DNA of 64,000 nt from Rheinheimera salexigens (GCF_001752395.1 NZ_MKEK01000001.1:2533147-2597146), one strand, 5' to 3'; positions 37,601-47,427 are shown, counted from the first letter of the stretch. Program-made: numbers and translations. The notes: generated from the sequence alone by a model not told the origin.

Positions 37601-38332
37601 CTAGCTATGCTCTAACACATTGGAATAACTATAACGGCTGGCTGGGTAAAGGCTTTCGGCTATTAATAGTAAGGTATTATCTTTACCAATATAACGACGC
37701 ACAATTAGCATAGCCGCGCTATGCATTGGCACACCTAGCTTGTCGCACAGCTCGTTTGGAATAATCGTAGCTGAGAAGCTTTGCTCTACTCGGCCTATTG
37801 GCACTTTTTTCATCGAGTCGACAAAGCCATATAGCACTTTCTTTTTATTGCTTATATCGGACAGAATACTTTGTTCAAACTTAAATTGGTTAATAACTGA
37901 ATAGCAGATAGGTTTTTTATCATGGCTCTCCAATCTGATGCCGGCCAATTTAATAAACGGTGTTTCAGCGGCGATAGCATAAGTTTCTGCTTGCTCTGCG
38001 CTGATGTTTTTTAGTTCGCAACTTTCAATTTCAAACCGAGTTTGCTCGCCAAAATTAAGCAAGTCTTGCACTGAGTGAATAAACTGATTAATTTTATTCG
38101 GTATGCTATTGCGTAATACGCGCGAGCCTGAACCTTGCTTGCGATCAACAAGGCCAGCGATTTGTACATAACGTAATGCTTCTCGCGCGGTATAACGGCT
38201 AATGCTATGGGTTTGGCAGAGCTCTTTTTCAGTCGGCAGTAAGTCACCCACTAAATATTGCTGCTGTAAAATAGCCTCAATTATTTGCTCGCCAAGTTCC
38301 TTATATTTAGCTTGTTTTCTAGTTTTAGCCAT
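37601..38332 (-). CDS. GntR/HutC-family (UTRA) transcriptional regulator
   Basis: 243 residues: a winged helix at about 10-75 (GDLLPTEKELCQTHSISRYTAREALRYVQIAGLVDRKQGSGSRV) and a UTRA ligand domain to the C-terminus (ETPFIKLAGIRLESHDKKPICYSVINQF). It directly abuts the aldehyde dehydrogenase gene (stop at 38333), so it is the last gene of the DUF1330-nitrilase-ALDH operon and probably senses a pathway intermediate. Its operator was not identified. Confidence 0.88.
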   Translation of the reverse strand: MAKTRKQAKYKELGEQIIEAILQQQYLVGDLLPTEKELCQTHSISRYTAREALRYVQIAGLVDRKQGSGSRVLRNSIPNKINQFIHSVQDLLNFGEQTRFEIESCELKNISAEQAETYAIAAETPFIKLAGIRLESHDKKPICYSVINQFKFEQSILSDISNKKKVLYGFVDSMKKVPIGRVEQSFSATIIPNELCDKLGVPMHSAAMLIVRRYIGKDNTLLLIAESLYPASRYSYSNVLEHS

Positions 38333-39730
38333 TTAAAACCACCAAGGCGATTTAACCCCTGTATTTGTTAATAACGCTTTCTTGCGGATAAAGCGACGGA
38401 TAGACTCATCGCCCATTCTTGAACCGCCAAGTCCAGACAAGCCGAAAGATTGCTTTTCAGCTTCATGCACAAAGCCTGTTAATGCAGCATCATTAATACT
38501 TACACCACCGACAACTAACTGGCTAGCGATAGCATGCGCCTTGGCAATATCTTGTGAAAATACGGCTCCAGAAAGTCCATATTTTGAATTATTGGCTAAC
38601 GTAACGGCTTCTTGCTCTGAAGTAAACTCTTCAATAACCAACACAGGTGCAAAAGTTTCTTCTGTGCCAATTAACATATCTGGCGTGATGTTATCAATAA
38701 CCGTTGGCTGACAGTAAGCACCGCCGCCTAAGTTAACCACTTCGCCGCCACATAAAAAACGGGCATTTTTTTGTTTAGCGTCATTAAATTGCTGCTCTAT
38801 AACGGCAATTTGTTTATCCGAAATTACCGGCCCTACTTCGCCAGTGGTAATGGTTGGGTAGTTATGGCGTAACTTACTCACTTTCTCCACTAACAGCTGC
38901 TTAAACTCTTTAGCGACACGGCTATCCACATATACTCTTTCTATGCTCATACACGACTGACCGGCATTCACCATACTGCCCCAGCAAATGGCACTACTGG
39001 CGTTATCTAAGTCAGCATCGGCACAAACAATAGCAGCATCTTTACCGCCTAACTCTAAAAAGGCCGGGATAAATAATTTTGCGCACAACTCGCCCACTCG
39101 GCGCCCTGTGGCAACGCTACCGGTGAAGCACAAAATATCCACATTGCTGGTAACCGCTTGGCCAGTTTCAACGCCACCTGTCACCACAGCTAATACATTT
39201 TGTAGTTGTGGCACTTTTGCTAATACATTGGCTAGCACCTTAACAAAACGCGAGGTGACTTCACTGGGTTTAATTAATATTGCACAACCGGCTAATAACG
39301 CAGGAATAGCATCAACAAAAGATAATAGTAAGGGAAAGTTCCAAGGGCTCACTACACCCACTAACTGAAAAGGATAATACTGTTGCTGAATTTCTAAAAA
39401 TGGAATACTTGCCGCTCTAGCTGGGGCGACACCTAACAGCTTAGGCGCATTTTTACACCAGCGATTTATGGTTTGTACTAGCGCATCAACCTCAATTTCA
39501 GACTCAGACCAGCGCCCAGTATCTGCAGCCACGGCTTGAACTAACTCAGGCTTGGCTTTAGCTATTTCTGCGGCAAATAACTGTAATTGTGCAATGCGCA
39601 GCTCCAGCCCAGATTGCCACCAATCAGCTTGGTGTTGGCGTAAATTAGCCGCTATGTCTTTAACTTGGTCTGCTGAAAACTCAATAAGATCATAATCGTA
39701 TTCGCCGGTTCTTGGGTTTCTGATCTGCAT
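38333..39730 (-). CDS. NAD(P)-dependent aldehyde dehydrogenase
   Basis: 465 residues from the ATG at 39730, which has a GGGG Shine-Dalgarno; the longer frame from 39754 is unlikely. Conserved ALDH motifs: VVSPWNFPLLL, KPSEVT, FTGSVATGRRVGE, ELGGKDAAIV with the general base Glu, and NAGQSCMSIERVYV with the nucleophile Cys. The shape resembles aryl/aliphatic aldehyde dehydrogenases of the coniferyl-aldehyde type. It oxidises an aldehyde intermediate of the adjacent catabolic pathway (inferred). Confidence 0.9.
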   Translation of the reverse strand: MQIRNPRTGEYDYDLIEFSADQVKDIAANLRQHQADWWQSGLELRIAQLQLFAAEIAKAKPELVQAVAADTGRWSESEIEVDALVQTINRWCKNAPKLLGVAPARAASIPFLEIQQQYYPFQLVGVVSPWNFPLLLSFVDAIPALLAGCAILIKPSEVTSRFVKVLANVLAKVPQLQNVLAVVTGGVETGQAVTSNVDILCFTGSVATGRRVGELCAKLFIPAFLELGGKDAAIVCADADLDNASSAICWGSMVNAGQSCMSIERVYVDSRVAKEFKQLLVEKVSKLRHNYPTITTGEVGPVISDKQIAVIEQQFNDAKQKNARFLCGGEVVNLGGGAYCQPTVIDNITPDMLIGTEETFAPVLVIEEFTSEQEAVTLANNSKYGLSGAVFSQDIAKAHAIASQLVVGGVSINDAALTGFVHEAEKQSFGLSGLGGSRMGDESIRRFIRKKALLTNTGVKSPWWF

Positions 39731-39732
39731 GG

Positions 39733-40827
39733 TTATTTCCCCTTTTCTAAACAAGAAGTATCTGAGTGAGAAGTATCTGAATGGAAAATACCTTTGGCAA
39801 TTAAGTCGTCAATGACATTAACTTGAGTATCTATAAAATGCTGGCGATTTATCGGCTTTTGATCATTAAGTTGCGGCAACATATTGTTTGCCGGATAAAC
39901 GGTTTGCTGATACGTCGGTGCAAACAATTCATTGCGTTGACGGGCCAGTAAATTAGTCATAGCGGGCTTTAAGCGCAAAGCACGTAAGCTAGAAATATTA
40001 AGCTCAGCATAGGCAACCATGGTTTCACCAATAGTAGACTCCGCTAACACCCGGCCTTTAGTATCAATAATTTTTGACATACCATCGGCTGAGTTAACCG
40101 GTAAGCTAATATCGGCTATACCGGCAGAGTTAGCTGACACCACATAAGCCATGTTTTCAATGGCACGCGCCCGTTTGGCAATATCTTTTGGCGATAAACC
40201 AGGCGAAGCAATTTCTGAGGTATTATGCATAAACACTTCAGCACCCTGCATGGCTAAACAGCGAGCAATTTCCGGGTATAAAATTTCTTCTGATGCGATA
40301 GCGGCTAAATTACCTATTTCGGTTTTAGCCACTGGGAATACGGCTTCATAACCATAAATATCTAAATACGGTTGCCACACATCATGCGGCGTAGGCGAAA
40401 ACATGGAAATAAGTCGGCGATAGCGCAGTACCGTATTACCTGCAGGTGACATTATAAAACAGGTTTGGAAATACAACTCAGGAAAGTTAGGATCGGCTTC
40501 GTACGCATTACCCGATAAATAAATCTTATTATCCTGAGCAATTTTAGCTAACCGATTATACTCTTCACCGTCTATATCCAGTACAGCTTTGGCTTTCCAT
40601 TCTGCGATTGATTCGCCCATTGGAAAGCCAGTTAAAAAATACTCAGGCAATACAACTAACCGAACCGCTTCGCCAGAAAAGGTTTTAATAAAGCCTAAGC
40701 TAGATTTTACTTGCTTAGCAACATGATCAATATTATTGAAAATTTGCTGGCGTGCTGCCGGTATATCCAAACTGTTTACTGATCTGCATTGTACCTGCAG
40801 GGCTAATGCGCTATACGCCAAATCCAT
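39733..40827 (-). CDS. Nitrilase-superfamily protein lacking the catalytic Lys and Cys
   Basis: 364 residues of carbon-nitrogen hydrolase fold: the Glu motif LVVLPEYFLTG keeps Glu62. The Lys motif reads YRRL, with Arg138 where Lys is expected, and the nucleophile motif reads IASEEILYPEIARCLAMQGAE, with Ser179 where Cys is expected (compare the aliphatic amidase CDDGNYPE). Normal amidase or nitrilase chemistry is therefore unlikely; a binding, scaffold or altered catalytic role is possible. It is encoded 2 bp after DUF1330 and 2 bp before the ALDH start. Confidence 0.82.
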   Translation of the reverse strand: MDLAYSALALQVQCRSVNSLDIPAARQQIFNNIDHVAKQVKSSLGFIKTFSGEAVRLVVLPEYFLTGFPMGESIAEWKAKAVLDIDGEEYNRLAKIAQDNKIYLSGNAYEADPNFPELYFQTCFIMSPAGNTVLRYRRLISMFSPTPHDVWQPYLDIYGYEAVFPVAKTEIGNLAAIASEEILYPEIARCLAMQGAEVFMHNTSEIASPGLSPKDIAKRARAIENMAYVVSANSAGIADISLPVNSADGMSKIIDTKGRVLAESTIGETMVAYAELNISSLRALRLKPAMTNLLARQRNELFAPTYQQTVYPANNMLPQLNDQKPINRQHFIDTQVNVIDDLIAKGIFHSDTSHSDTSCLEKGK

Positions 40828-40829
40828 AA

Positions 40830-41123
40830 TTAAGCTCCTAAACTATGCAGTAACATGACATGAAATTTTCCGCTGCCATGTCTTAACTGTTTTGCTGCTG
40901 AATACTCGTCTGACTGCCAGAACTTTTGCGCGGCAGCCTCATCGGGCCAAGTTGAAAGCACTACACTACCCGGTTTGTGCTTTCCTTCTAGCAATACATG
41001 GTTACTTTCCATCACCACGTATTGGCCTCCATATTTTTGCACTAATTGTGGTACCACTGCGGTATAACGCTTAAATGCTGCCATATCTTCAATCGTGGCC
41101 TGAATAAGTAAATATGCCGCCAT
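40830..41123 (-). CDS. DUF1330 family protein
   Basis: 97 residues of a dimeric alpha-beta barrel-like fold: YLLIQATIEDMAAFKRYTAVVPQLVQKYGGQYVV, GSVVLSTWPDEAAAQKFWQSDEY. DUF1330 proteins commonly accompany catabolic genes, but their role is unknown. First gene of the four-gene minus-strand operon. Confidence 0.85.
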   Translation of the reverse strand: MAAYLLIQATIEDMAAFKRYTAVVPQLVQKYGGQYVVMESNHVLLEGKHKPGSVVLSTWPDEAAAQKFWQSDEYSAAKQLRHGSGKFHVMLLHSLGA

Positions 41124-41274
41124 TAATAAAACTCCCGAGCCGTATCTCTAATCACACGTTGCTTTTCGGCCAACTGTTTATCGAGGAATAAAATATCTAC
41201 AGCTGAGTTAGCCACAAAGTTAACCTTTTCATGCTAATTTCACTCAATACTAGATGAAGCTAAGTTTAGATTGG

Positions 41275-41288
41275 CTGATATTTGTCAA
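41275..41288. promoter_or_regulatory. FNR-like palindrome CTGATATTTGTCAA
   Basis: Matches the island's consensus TTGAyATTTrTCAA with one change in the first base. It lies about 150 bp upstream of the DUF1330 operon. See the finding on the shared operator. Confidence 0.5.
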
Positions 41289-41545
41289 TTCAGAACCATT
41301 TGCCATTCAGCACTCTCGTTTATAACGACAGTATTTACTAAAGCAACATTTAATACCGCAGCGCACTTGCAACAGCATCTCCTTAGCCGCGATAGTTCAT
41401 TCCCCGCCACTACTCTACAAGCAGTCTACAAGCTGCTCTACACATTACATCGCAAATAAAACGTTATTACTAACAGACCTGCTGTTGAGTTAATTGCGTG
41501 GGTTGAGTTGATTCAAAAATAATGCAGCTGCTGAAATGCGGCTGT

Positions 41546-41559
41546 TTGAGATTTATCAA
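41546..41559. promoter_or_regulatory. FNR-like palindrome TTGAGATTTATCAA
   Basis: TTGA and TCAA half-sites with 6-nt spacing, 60 bp before the DUF3598 start, a position suited to activation of the plus-strand operon. Confidence 0.55.
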
Positions 41560-41618
41560 TGGTAAATTTCGCCAGCGGTTTAGCATCAAGGCTAAGATTA
41601 ATAACAAGGTAAATTATT

Positions 41619-42128
41619 ATGCAACTTAAAGATAGAATGCCCGTCTTGTATCGTCACTTAGGAGTATGGGATGGATATTATCGTTATTTCGATAAAGATG
41701 GTGTAAAAATCGACGAGCACAAATCACGGTTACTATGTCGTTTTCCTACTGAGCACACTTATCATCAAACTAACTTTTATTTTTGGCAAGATGGTAAAAA
41801 AGAAACCCGCGACTTTCCCACCAGAATTGAAAATAACAGAATTATTTTTTACACCGAAGTTAGCGGTTGGGCAGCCGAAGTACCGTTAGATGAGTTTAAC
41901 AGAACCGTTATGCTATATTGGGTTAGAACCAATGAAGAAAACTTGCATTTATATGAAATGATTCAAATTTCTGACTGCGGTAAATATCGCACACGGGTAT
42001 GGCAATGGTTTAAAGATGGTCGTTTATTGCAGCGTACCTTAATAGATGAAGAGTTTGTCACTACCGACTGGCAATCTTATGAAAATTTACAGCCAGAATA
42101 TGCTGATATCGCACAGCTGGCAGATTAA
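41619..42128 (+). CDS. DUF3598-like protein
   Basis: 169 residues, beta-rich, starting MQLKDRMPVLYRHLGVWDGYYRY then DEHKSRLLCRFP, which resembles lipocalin-like DUF3598 proteins. It contains many aromatic residues (WAAEV, YWVRTNEEN, VWQWFKDGR), compatible with a small hydrophobic ligand pocket. An AAGG Shine-Dalgarno precedes the ATG. First gene of a three-gene plus-strand operon with the VOC and FAD-oxidase genes. Confidence 0.7.
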   Translation: MQLKDRMPVLYRHLGVWDGYYRYFDKDGVKIDEHKSRLLCRFPTEHTYHQTNFYFWQDGKKETRDFPTRIENNRIIFYTEVSGWAAEVPLDEFNRTVMLYWVRTNEENLHLYEMIQISDCGKYRTRVWQWFKDGRLLQRTLIDEEFVTTDWQSYENLQPEYADIAQLAD

Positions 42129-42190
42129 TTTTCATCCATTTATTTATAAGCATTCATTTATAAAAATGAATTTATAAAAGGTAAGCCATC

Positions 42191-43156
42191 ATGTCATTTA
42201 GTGTTAGTCCATTTTCTGAAGCAATATGTAGTGTTGTTGATTTTGAGCCTTTTAGGCAGTTATTTTGTGATATTGCTGGCTGGAAGCTAATCCATCAAGG
42301 CCCAGTAGATGATTCTGTTATCAAAGCCTATAAGCTTGCCTCGGAAACCAGTGTCGATGAAATGTTACTGGCTAACCCTAAAACGGATGCCGGCTTTCTA
42401 CGCCTGTATAAATACAATAATGTGCCACAGCAAGTGATGCGTAGTAACGACCAAAGCTGGGATACCGGTGGTATTTTTGATTACAACGTTCGGATAAAGT
42501 CTATGGCCGAACTGTTTCCTCAGCTACAAAGACTTGGCTGGCGTGGTGTTACTCCGCCGGTCAGTTTTAAATTGGGTGAGTCAGACGTTATTGAATGGAT
42601 TGCCATGAATCACCATGTGCGTATTGCTTTTATTGAGCGAGTGGCACCAAAGCTGGTGGGCTGGGAGCAAATAAACCCTGTAAGTCAAATGTTTAACTCT
42701 AGCCAAATAGTAACAGATATTGATAAATCATTAGCCTTTTACTGCGACTTCTTAGGCTTTAAACTGGCGATTAAAGCGGGTAACTTAAATAAAGAAGCCG
42801 GTGCGAATCCATTAGGCATTCCATTAAACCGCTCACATATTGAAGACTATGAACTGGCAATAGTACAACCTGGCGACACTATGATAGGTTCAGTTGAGTT
42901 AGTAAAATTCAACTCGTTACAAGGCCACGACTTTAGCGCCAACAATCAGCCACCAAACTTAGGTATGCAAGGGTTACGCTTTAAAGTCAGTGATGCCCAA
43001 GCATTGTCTGACAAAGCCCAACAGCAACAGGTTACTATTCTAAGCCCGTTGCAACAGGCGTATATCGCCGGTTTAGGTCAGGTAAAACTACTCACCCTGC
43101 AATCGCCAGATGGCGCTTGGCTAGAGTTTTATCAGCCACTAGATGCAACCATTTAA
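42191..43156 (+). CDS. VOC-superfamily (glyoxalase/dioxygenase fold) protein
   Basis: 321 residues comprising two VOC-like modules. The C-terminal module is clear (VTDIDKSLAFYCDFLGFKLAIKAGN to LLTLQSPDGAWLEFYQ) and ends with the usual metal-site Glu. The N-terminal module is diverged. It could be an extradiol-type enzyme, an isomerase or a binding protein. A VOC enzyme beside a flavin oxidase fits ring or ketone catabolism. Its 3' end overlaps the long frame of the next gene, but the likely start there is downstream. Confidence 0.75.
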   Translation: MSFSVSPFSEAICSVVDFEPFRQLFCDIAGWKLIHQGPVDDSVIKAYKLASETSVDEMLLANPKTDAGFLRLYKYNNVPQQVMRSNDQSWDTGGIFDYNVRIKSMAELFPQLQRLGWRGVTPPVSFKLGESDVIEWIAMNHHVRIAFIERVAPKLVGWEQINPVSQMFNSSQIVTDIDKSLAFYCDFLGFKLAIKAGNLNKEAGANPLGIPLNRSHIEDYELAIVQPGDTMIGSVELVKFNSLQGHDFSANNQPPNLGMQGLRFKVSDAQALSDKAQQQQVTILSPLQQAYIAGLGQVKLLTLQSPDGAWLEFYQPLDATI

Positions 43157-43169
43157 GAGTAAAACACTT

Positions 43170-44750
43170 ATGCAATTACTGAATAAAAGTACGCTATCCG
43201 AACAATTGGTATCGGTTCTTGGCGCTAGTGAAGTAAAAACAGATCAAGAATCTTGCGTTTTATACTCTCAAGATGTTTATGCCAAAGACAAACCCTGCGC
43301 CATTGTTATTAAACCTAGCTGTGCGAAAAAACTAGCACAAGCGGTTAGCATTATTACCCAAGCCGGCTACTCTGTGGTTGCTAGGGGTGGCGGTATGTCT
43401 TATACCGGCGGTTATGTGCCAAAAGAACAGCATTCCGTTGTGGTTGATATGTCGGCACTTAACAAAGTGTTAGAAGTGAATACCAAAGACATGTATGTCA
43501 CAGTAGAGTCTGGCTGCAGTTGGGAAAAGCTGTATACAACCTTAAAAGAACATAAATTAAGAACACCCTTTTGGGGCACTTTATCAGGCCGCTTTGCCAC
43601 TGTAGGCGGTAGTTTATCGCAAAACGGTATTTTTTGGGGCTCAGCTCAACATGGTTTTGCCGTTGACTCGGTTTTATCGTTAGACGTTATTTTAAGTGAT
43701 GGCACAACCCTTACTACCGGATCCGCCGCTAAAAAAGGCACTCAGCCCTTTGCTCGGCATTTTGGCCCCGATCTTACCGGCTTATTTTGTAATGACAGTG
43801 CAACTTTTGGTATTAAAACTAAAGCTACTCTCCGCTTAATTCCAGAGGCTTTACACAAAGGTTCAACCTCTATTAGCTTTATGGAGTTTGAGCATCAAGC
43901 TGAACTGATGAGTGAAGTCGCTAGACAAGGCTTAGCCAGTGAATGTTTTGGCTTTGACCCATTCTTACAAGGCCAGCGCATGCAGCGCGAAAGTTTAGGC
44001 AAAGATATAAAGTCACTGTTTGGCGTAATGAAAGCCGCCGGTGGCGTAGGCAAAGCCTTAAAAGCGGGGTCTAAAATTGCTTTAGCCGGTCGCGACTTTA
44101 TTGAAAGTGAATGCTGGTCAGTACACTTTTTAGTGGAAGACTGGACCGAGCAAGGCGTTGAATTAAAGCTAAATAAAATTAACCAGCTAGCAAAAGACTT
44201 ACAGGGTAAAGTGGTTGAAAACACTATTCCTAAAGTAATGAGTGCTAACCCTTTTGGCCCGGTGAATAACATGGTTGGCCCTAAAGGCGAGCGTTGGGTA
44301 CCTATTCATGCCCTAGTGCCCCACTCTAAGGTACAAGAAGCTTATTTAGCCACTGAAGCGGTGTTTAACAAACACGCTGCTTTAATTGAGCAATATAACA
44401 TTGGCATTGGTTATTTATTAGCCACAGTATCAAGCACCGTATTTGTAATAGAGCCGGTGTTCTTTTGGCCAGACGAGCTAAATGAATTACATAAACATGC
44501 CCTTGAACCCGCCCATTTAAAACGCTTACCTGGTTTTACCGCTAACCCAGCAGCCAGTAATGCGATGGCCGTAATTAGAGCAGACTTAATCAGTAAATAT
44601 GCTGAATCAGGCTATATCCATATGCAACTCGGTAAGTCTTATCAATTTAAACAAGTGCTGGATGCTGAGAATTACCAATTACTCACTGATATTAAAAAGC
44701 GATTTGATCCCAACAACCGCTTAAACCCAGGGTGTTTAGGTTTTGATTAG
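43170..44750 (+). CDS. FAD-linked oxidase (VAO/PCMH family)
   Basis: 526 residues from the ATG at 43170 (an ATG at 43143 would overlap the VOC gene by 14 bp). The PCMH FAD domain is clear: VVARGGGMSYTGGYVP, then SGCSWEKLYTTL, WGTLSGRFATVGGSLSQNG and VLSLDVILSDGT. The C-terminal cap ends KRFDPNNRLNPGCLGFD, as in 4-cresol dehydrogenase/vanillyl-alcohol oxidase relatives. It oxidises an alcohol or hydroxyphenyl-like substrate by inference. It is followed by a strong terminator. Confidence 0.85.
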   Translation: MQLLNKSTLSEQLVSVLGASEVKTDQESCVLYSQDVYAKDKPCAIVIKPSCAKKLAQAVSIITQAGYSVVARGGGMSYTGGYVPKEQHSVVVDMSALNKVLEVNTKDMYVTVESGCSWEKLYTTLKEHKLRTPFWGTLSGRFATVGGSLSQNGIFWGSAQHGFAVDSVLSLDVILSDGTTLTTGSAAKKGTQPFARHFGPDLTGLFCNDSATFGIKTKATLRLIPEALHKGSTSISFMEFEHQAELMSEVARQGLASECFGFDPFLQGQRMQRESLGKDIKSLFGVMKAAGGVGKALKAGSKIALAGRDFIESECWSVHFLVEDWTEQGVELKLNKINQLAKDLQGKVVENTIPKVMSANPFGPVNNMVGPKGERWVPIHALVPHSKVQEAYLATEAVFNKHAALIEQYNIGIGYLLATVSSTVFVIEPVFFWPDELNELHKHALEPAHLKRLPGFTANPAASNAMAVIRADLISKYAESGYIHMQLGKSYQFKQVLDAENYQLLTDIKKRFDPNNRLNPGCLGFD

Positions 44751-44786
44751 TCGGTAATAGTGCTAGGTTTAAAAACCTAATTTAAT

Positions 44787-44824
44787 AAAACAATAAAGCG
44801 GCTTAATAGCCGCTTTATTGTTTT
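44787..44824. terminator. Strong bidirectional terminator
   Basis: A 16-bp stem (AAAACAATAAAGCGGC at 44787-44802 with 44809-44824) and TTAATA loop, with T-runs on both strands. It ends the plus-strand VOC/oxidase operon and could also serve the MFS operon arriving from the right. Confidence 0.9.
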
Positions 44825-44985
44825 TAGGTATAAATTTTAAGGGCCAACGATTACACCGTAATTAGTAAGTGATCATTGAACGCTATCCCTGTCTTGTTAT
44901 TAGCCTGTTGGTTATGGCTATTTGTGAAAATAAGACAACTTTACTTATTTAGTGACTGGGCAGGAAAGTGGATTTGAAGGTAACG

Positions 44986-46164
44986 CTAAACTACTACTTT
45001 AGTCTGCTTAGTACGGGTTAAAACGACAATAACCAGCGCGGTTAGCATTAATAGGGTAAAGGGTAACGGTGTGCCATTGTGCAGCACTAGCAATAATGGT
45101 CCTGCTAATGCGCCAGAACCAAAGCGTAAGGCGCCTATAGTGGCTGCTGCGCTGCCGGTGTGCTCTTTAAAGCGCATAAGCACTAAGGCATCAGAGTTAG
45201 TAGCGATAAATGATAGTGAGCTCATTAAAGGGCCTAATAGCAGCATGGTGTAAATAAACGGCATATTGAACCAAGTTACTAAACATAATAGTACCGCAAC
45301 ACAGGCGCCAAAAAACATACCAAATGTCAGCATTTTAACCGCACCAAAGCGAACAGAAAGCCGACTATTAATAATATTAGCTAAAATAACGAATGAGACA
45401 TTAAACGCAAAGTAAAATGGGAAGGCTTGCACGCTAACTGCATAATATTCTAAATAAACAAAAGGTATGGCAGTGATATAACAAAAGAAAGCAAACGACG
45501 ACATCATAGTGCCCATTAAAAACGGTCGGGCTTTTTTATTAGAAAAAATTATCCGGTAGCCATCTAATATATCGCGCTTACGCCGGCGCTGTGTCGGTTT
45601 GGGCGCATCGGGCAAAAAGCGCATCGCCAGTAACACCATAATCATGGCATACACACCTAAAAAGATAAAAATAGCCCGCCAAGAATGTGCCTGCAGCAAT
45701 ATGCTGCCGATACCTGGTGCTAATAACGGCGCCATCATCATTATCAACGACAGATACGACATACCTTTAGCGGTGTTTTCTCGGTAAATTTGCTGCACTA
45801 CGCCGGGGATAACCACCGAAAAGAAGGCGCCAAATAAAGCCTGCATACTACGAAAGATTAAAAACGATTCAATATTATCGGTCATTGCCAGCATATAACT
45901 GGAAAAACTAAACCCTAACAAACCAATAAAAGCTAAGCGTCGTCGGCCAATATGGTCGGCCAACGGCCCAGCAATAATTTGGGAAATAGCATAACAGAAT
46001 AAAAAGATACTAATAGATTGTTGAACATGACTTAGATCAGAGCCAAATTGCTCTGCAATAATCGGCATTGCAGGCAAATACATATCAATGGCTAAAGGGG
46101 TGGTTGCAATAATAGCAGCTAATAAGAATATTAGTTTATTAGCTGCTAAGGAGGTTTTACTCAT
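44986..46164 (-). CDS. Bcr/CflA-type MFS efflux transporter
   Basis: 392 residues with twelve TM helices. The start AIDMYLPAMPIIAEQFG and motif A region GPLADHIGRRR are typical of the Bcr/CflA drug-export family. It is 15 bp downstream of another MFS gene and is probably co-transcribed. In this setting it could export the substrate or toxic intermediates. Confidence 0.88.
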   Translation of the reverse strand: MSKTSLAANKLIFLLAAIIATTPLAIDMYLPAMPIIAEQFGSDLSHVQQSISIFLFCYAISQIIAGPLADHIGRRRLAFIGLLGFSFSSYMLAMTDNIESFLIFRSMQALFGAFFSVVIPGVVQQIYRENTAKGMSYLSLIMMMAPLLAPGIGSILLQAHSWRAIFIFLGVYAMIMVLLAMRFLPDAPKPTQRRRKRDILDGYRIIFSNKKARPFLMGTMMSSFAFFCYITAIPFVYLEYYAVSVQAFPFYFAFNVSFVILANIINSRLSVRFGAVKMLTFGMFFGACVAVLLCLVTWFNMPFIYTMLLLGPLMSSLSFIATNSDALVLMRFKEHTGSAAATIGALRFGSGALAGPLLLVLHNGTPLPFTLLMLTALVIVVLTRTKQTKVVV

Positions 46165-46179
46165 AGGTTATTTAACATG

Positions 46180-47427
46180 TTAGTCAACGTGCTTTTTAAC
46201 TTGGCTGATTAATAATAATGCGATAGTACATAGCACTGCATAAATAATGAATGCATATTGGTAGCTACCGTAGACATCAAAAATAACGCCCGTTAAGTAA
46301 ATACCTAAACCACCACCAAACGCATCTAAAATAGTAATAGTACCTAGTATTTTACCCGACGCTTTTAAGCCAAAATTATTAACGGCATTAAGCTGTAATA
46401 AGGTATAGAAACCACCCCATGCAAAACCAATTAACACTATGCTATACAGCACGGTAGCCTGTGAACTGAAAATTAAAGCAAAGATACCTATTAACATCAT
46501 AATGATATTAGCAAACAAAAGTTTGTTGCCAGAAAACTTGTCGGCAAACAATCCAAATAAAAATTTACCTACTAATGCTGGGATAAATAGCATACTTAAG
46601 CCTACCGACGCAGACTGAATATCAAAACCTAAATCTTGTAGATGTAAGACCAAGTTAGCCTGAAGTCCCATTAAGGTATAGAAGGTACACATCGCTATAA
46701 CTGTTATCGCCCAAAATGAACGAGTTCTGATCGCTTCACCATATTCCAAACCATGTTTAGATAAGTCGTCTTGTGATTGCTGAGACATAAGCTCTGTGCC
46801 GTATGGCTTTAAACCAATAATAGCCGGTTTGCTTCTAACCAAGAAAATAGTTAATAGCAATAGGACAAATGGAATAACTGAAGCATATTGAAACCCTTGG
46901 CGCCAAGAAACGCCTTCACTTAACCAGTAGCCGAATAATGGCGCTAATACAGCTCCGCCCAAGGATGTACCTAAAATAGCTATGCCTATAGCAGTACCAC
47001 GATGCTTAACAAACCAGTTTGATACTAAAATTACGCCAACATTAAGGCCACAACTGACCATAACGATAGATAGGAAAATATGCAGAATATAAATATGGCT
47101 GATATTTTCTACATAGCCATAAACATAATAGGTTGGCATTAAAATTAAACACCCCGCTATCATTAAGGCTCTTACACCTACTTTATCGATGAGAATGCCG
47201 AAAATTGGAGCTAAAATCCCGACACCTATTAAGGTAATCAGCTCACGCAGCTTTAATTCACCACGACTCCAATCTGGAAACTCCGCCAAAATAGCGCTGT
47301 CAAAAGCGGTAATACCGGTAAAAACCATGCCGTTTGATATCATCAAACTGAGCATAGCGATAAAAACAATAATCCAGTGCATCCGTTTGCTAGACGTGTC
47401 TTTGAGTTCTGTTGCTACTGTTTGCAT
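46180..47427 (-). CDS. MFS transporter (oxalate/formate antiporter or monocarboxylate type)
   Basis: 415 residues with twelve TM helices: GVGILAPIFGILIDKVGVRALM (motif A-like), NWFVKHRGTAIGIAILGTSLGGAVLAPLFGY (as in MCT/OFA carriers) and LFADKFSGNKLLF. The NWF..RG..GI pattern points to carboxylate uptake or exchange. A perfect FNR-like palindrome lies about 69 bp upstream (47496-47509). Confidence 0.87.
   Translation of the reverse strand: MQTVATELKDTSSKRMHWIIVFIAMLSLMISNGMVFTGITAFDSAILAEFPDWSRGELKLRELITLIGVGILAPIFGILIDKVGVRALMIAGCLILMPTYYVYGYVENISHIYILHIFLSIVMVSCGLNVGVILVSNWFVKHRGTAIGIAILGTSLGGAVLAPLFGYWLSEGVSWRQGFQYASVIPFVLLLLTIFLVRSKPAIIGLKPYGTELMSQQSQDDLSKHGLEYGEAIRTRSFWAITVIAMCTFYTLMGLQANLVLHLQDLGFDIQSASVGLSMLFIPALVGKFLFGLFADKFSGNKLLFANIIMMLIGIFALIFSSQATVLYSIVLIGFAWGGFYTLLQLNAVNNFGLKASGKILGTITILDAFGGGLGIYLTGVIFDVYGSYQYAFIIYAVLCTIALLLISQVKKHVD

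Larger units (their letters stand above)
41124..41618. other. Divergent control region of the catabolic island
   Basis: About 495 bp between the DUF1330 operon (minus) and the DUF3598 operon (plus). It holds two FNR-like palindromes (41275-41288 and 41546-41559). A 62-codon open frame (41271-41459) has no Shine-Dalgarno or protein-like composition and is not called. Confidence 0.6.

Noticed and set aside
41271..41459. 62-codon plus-strand open frame in the divergent control region
   Set aside because: No Shine-Dalgarno, low-complexity protein and overlap with an operator-like palindrome; treated as non-coding.
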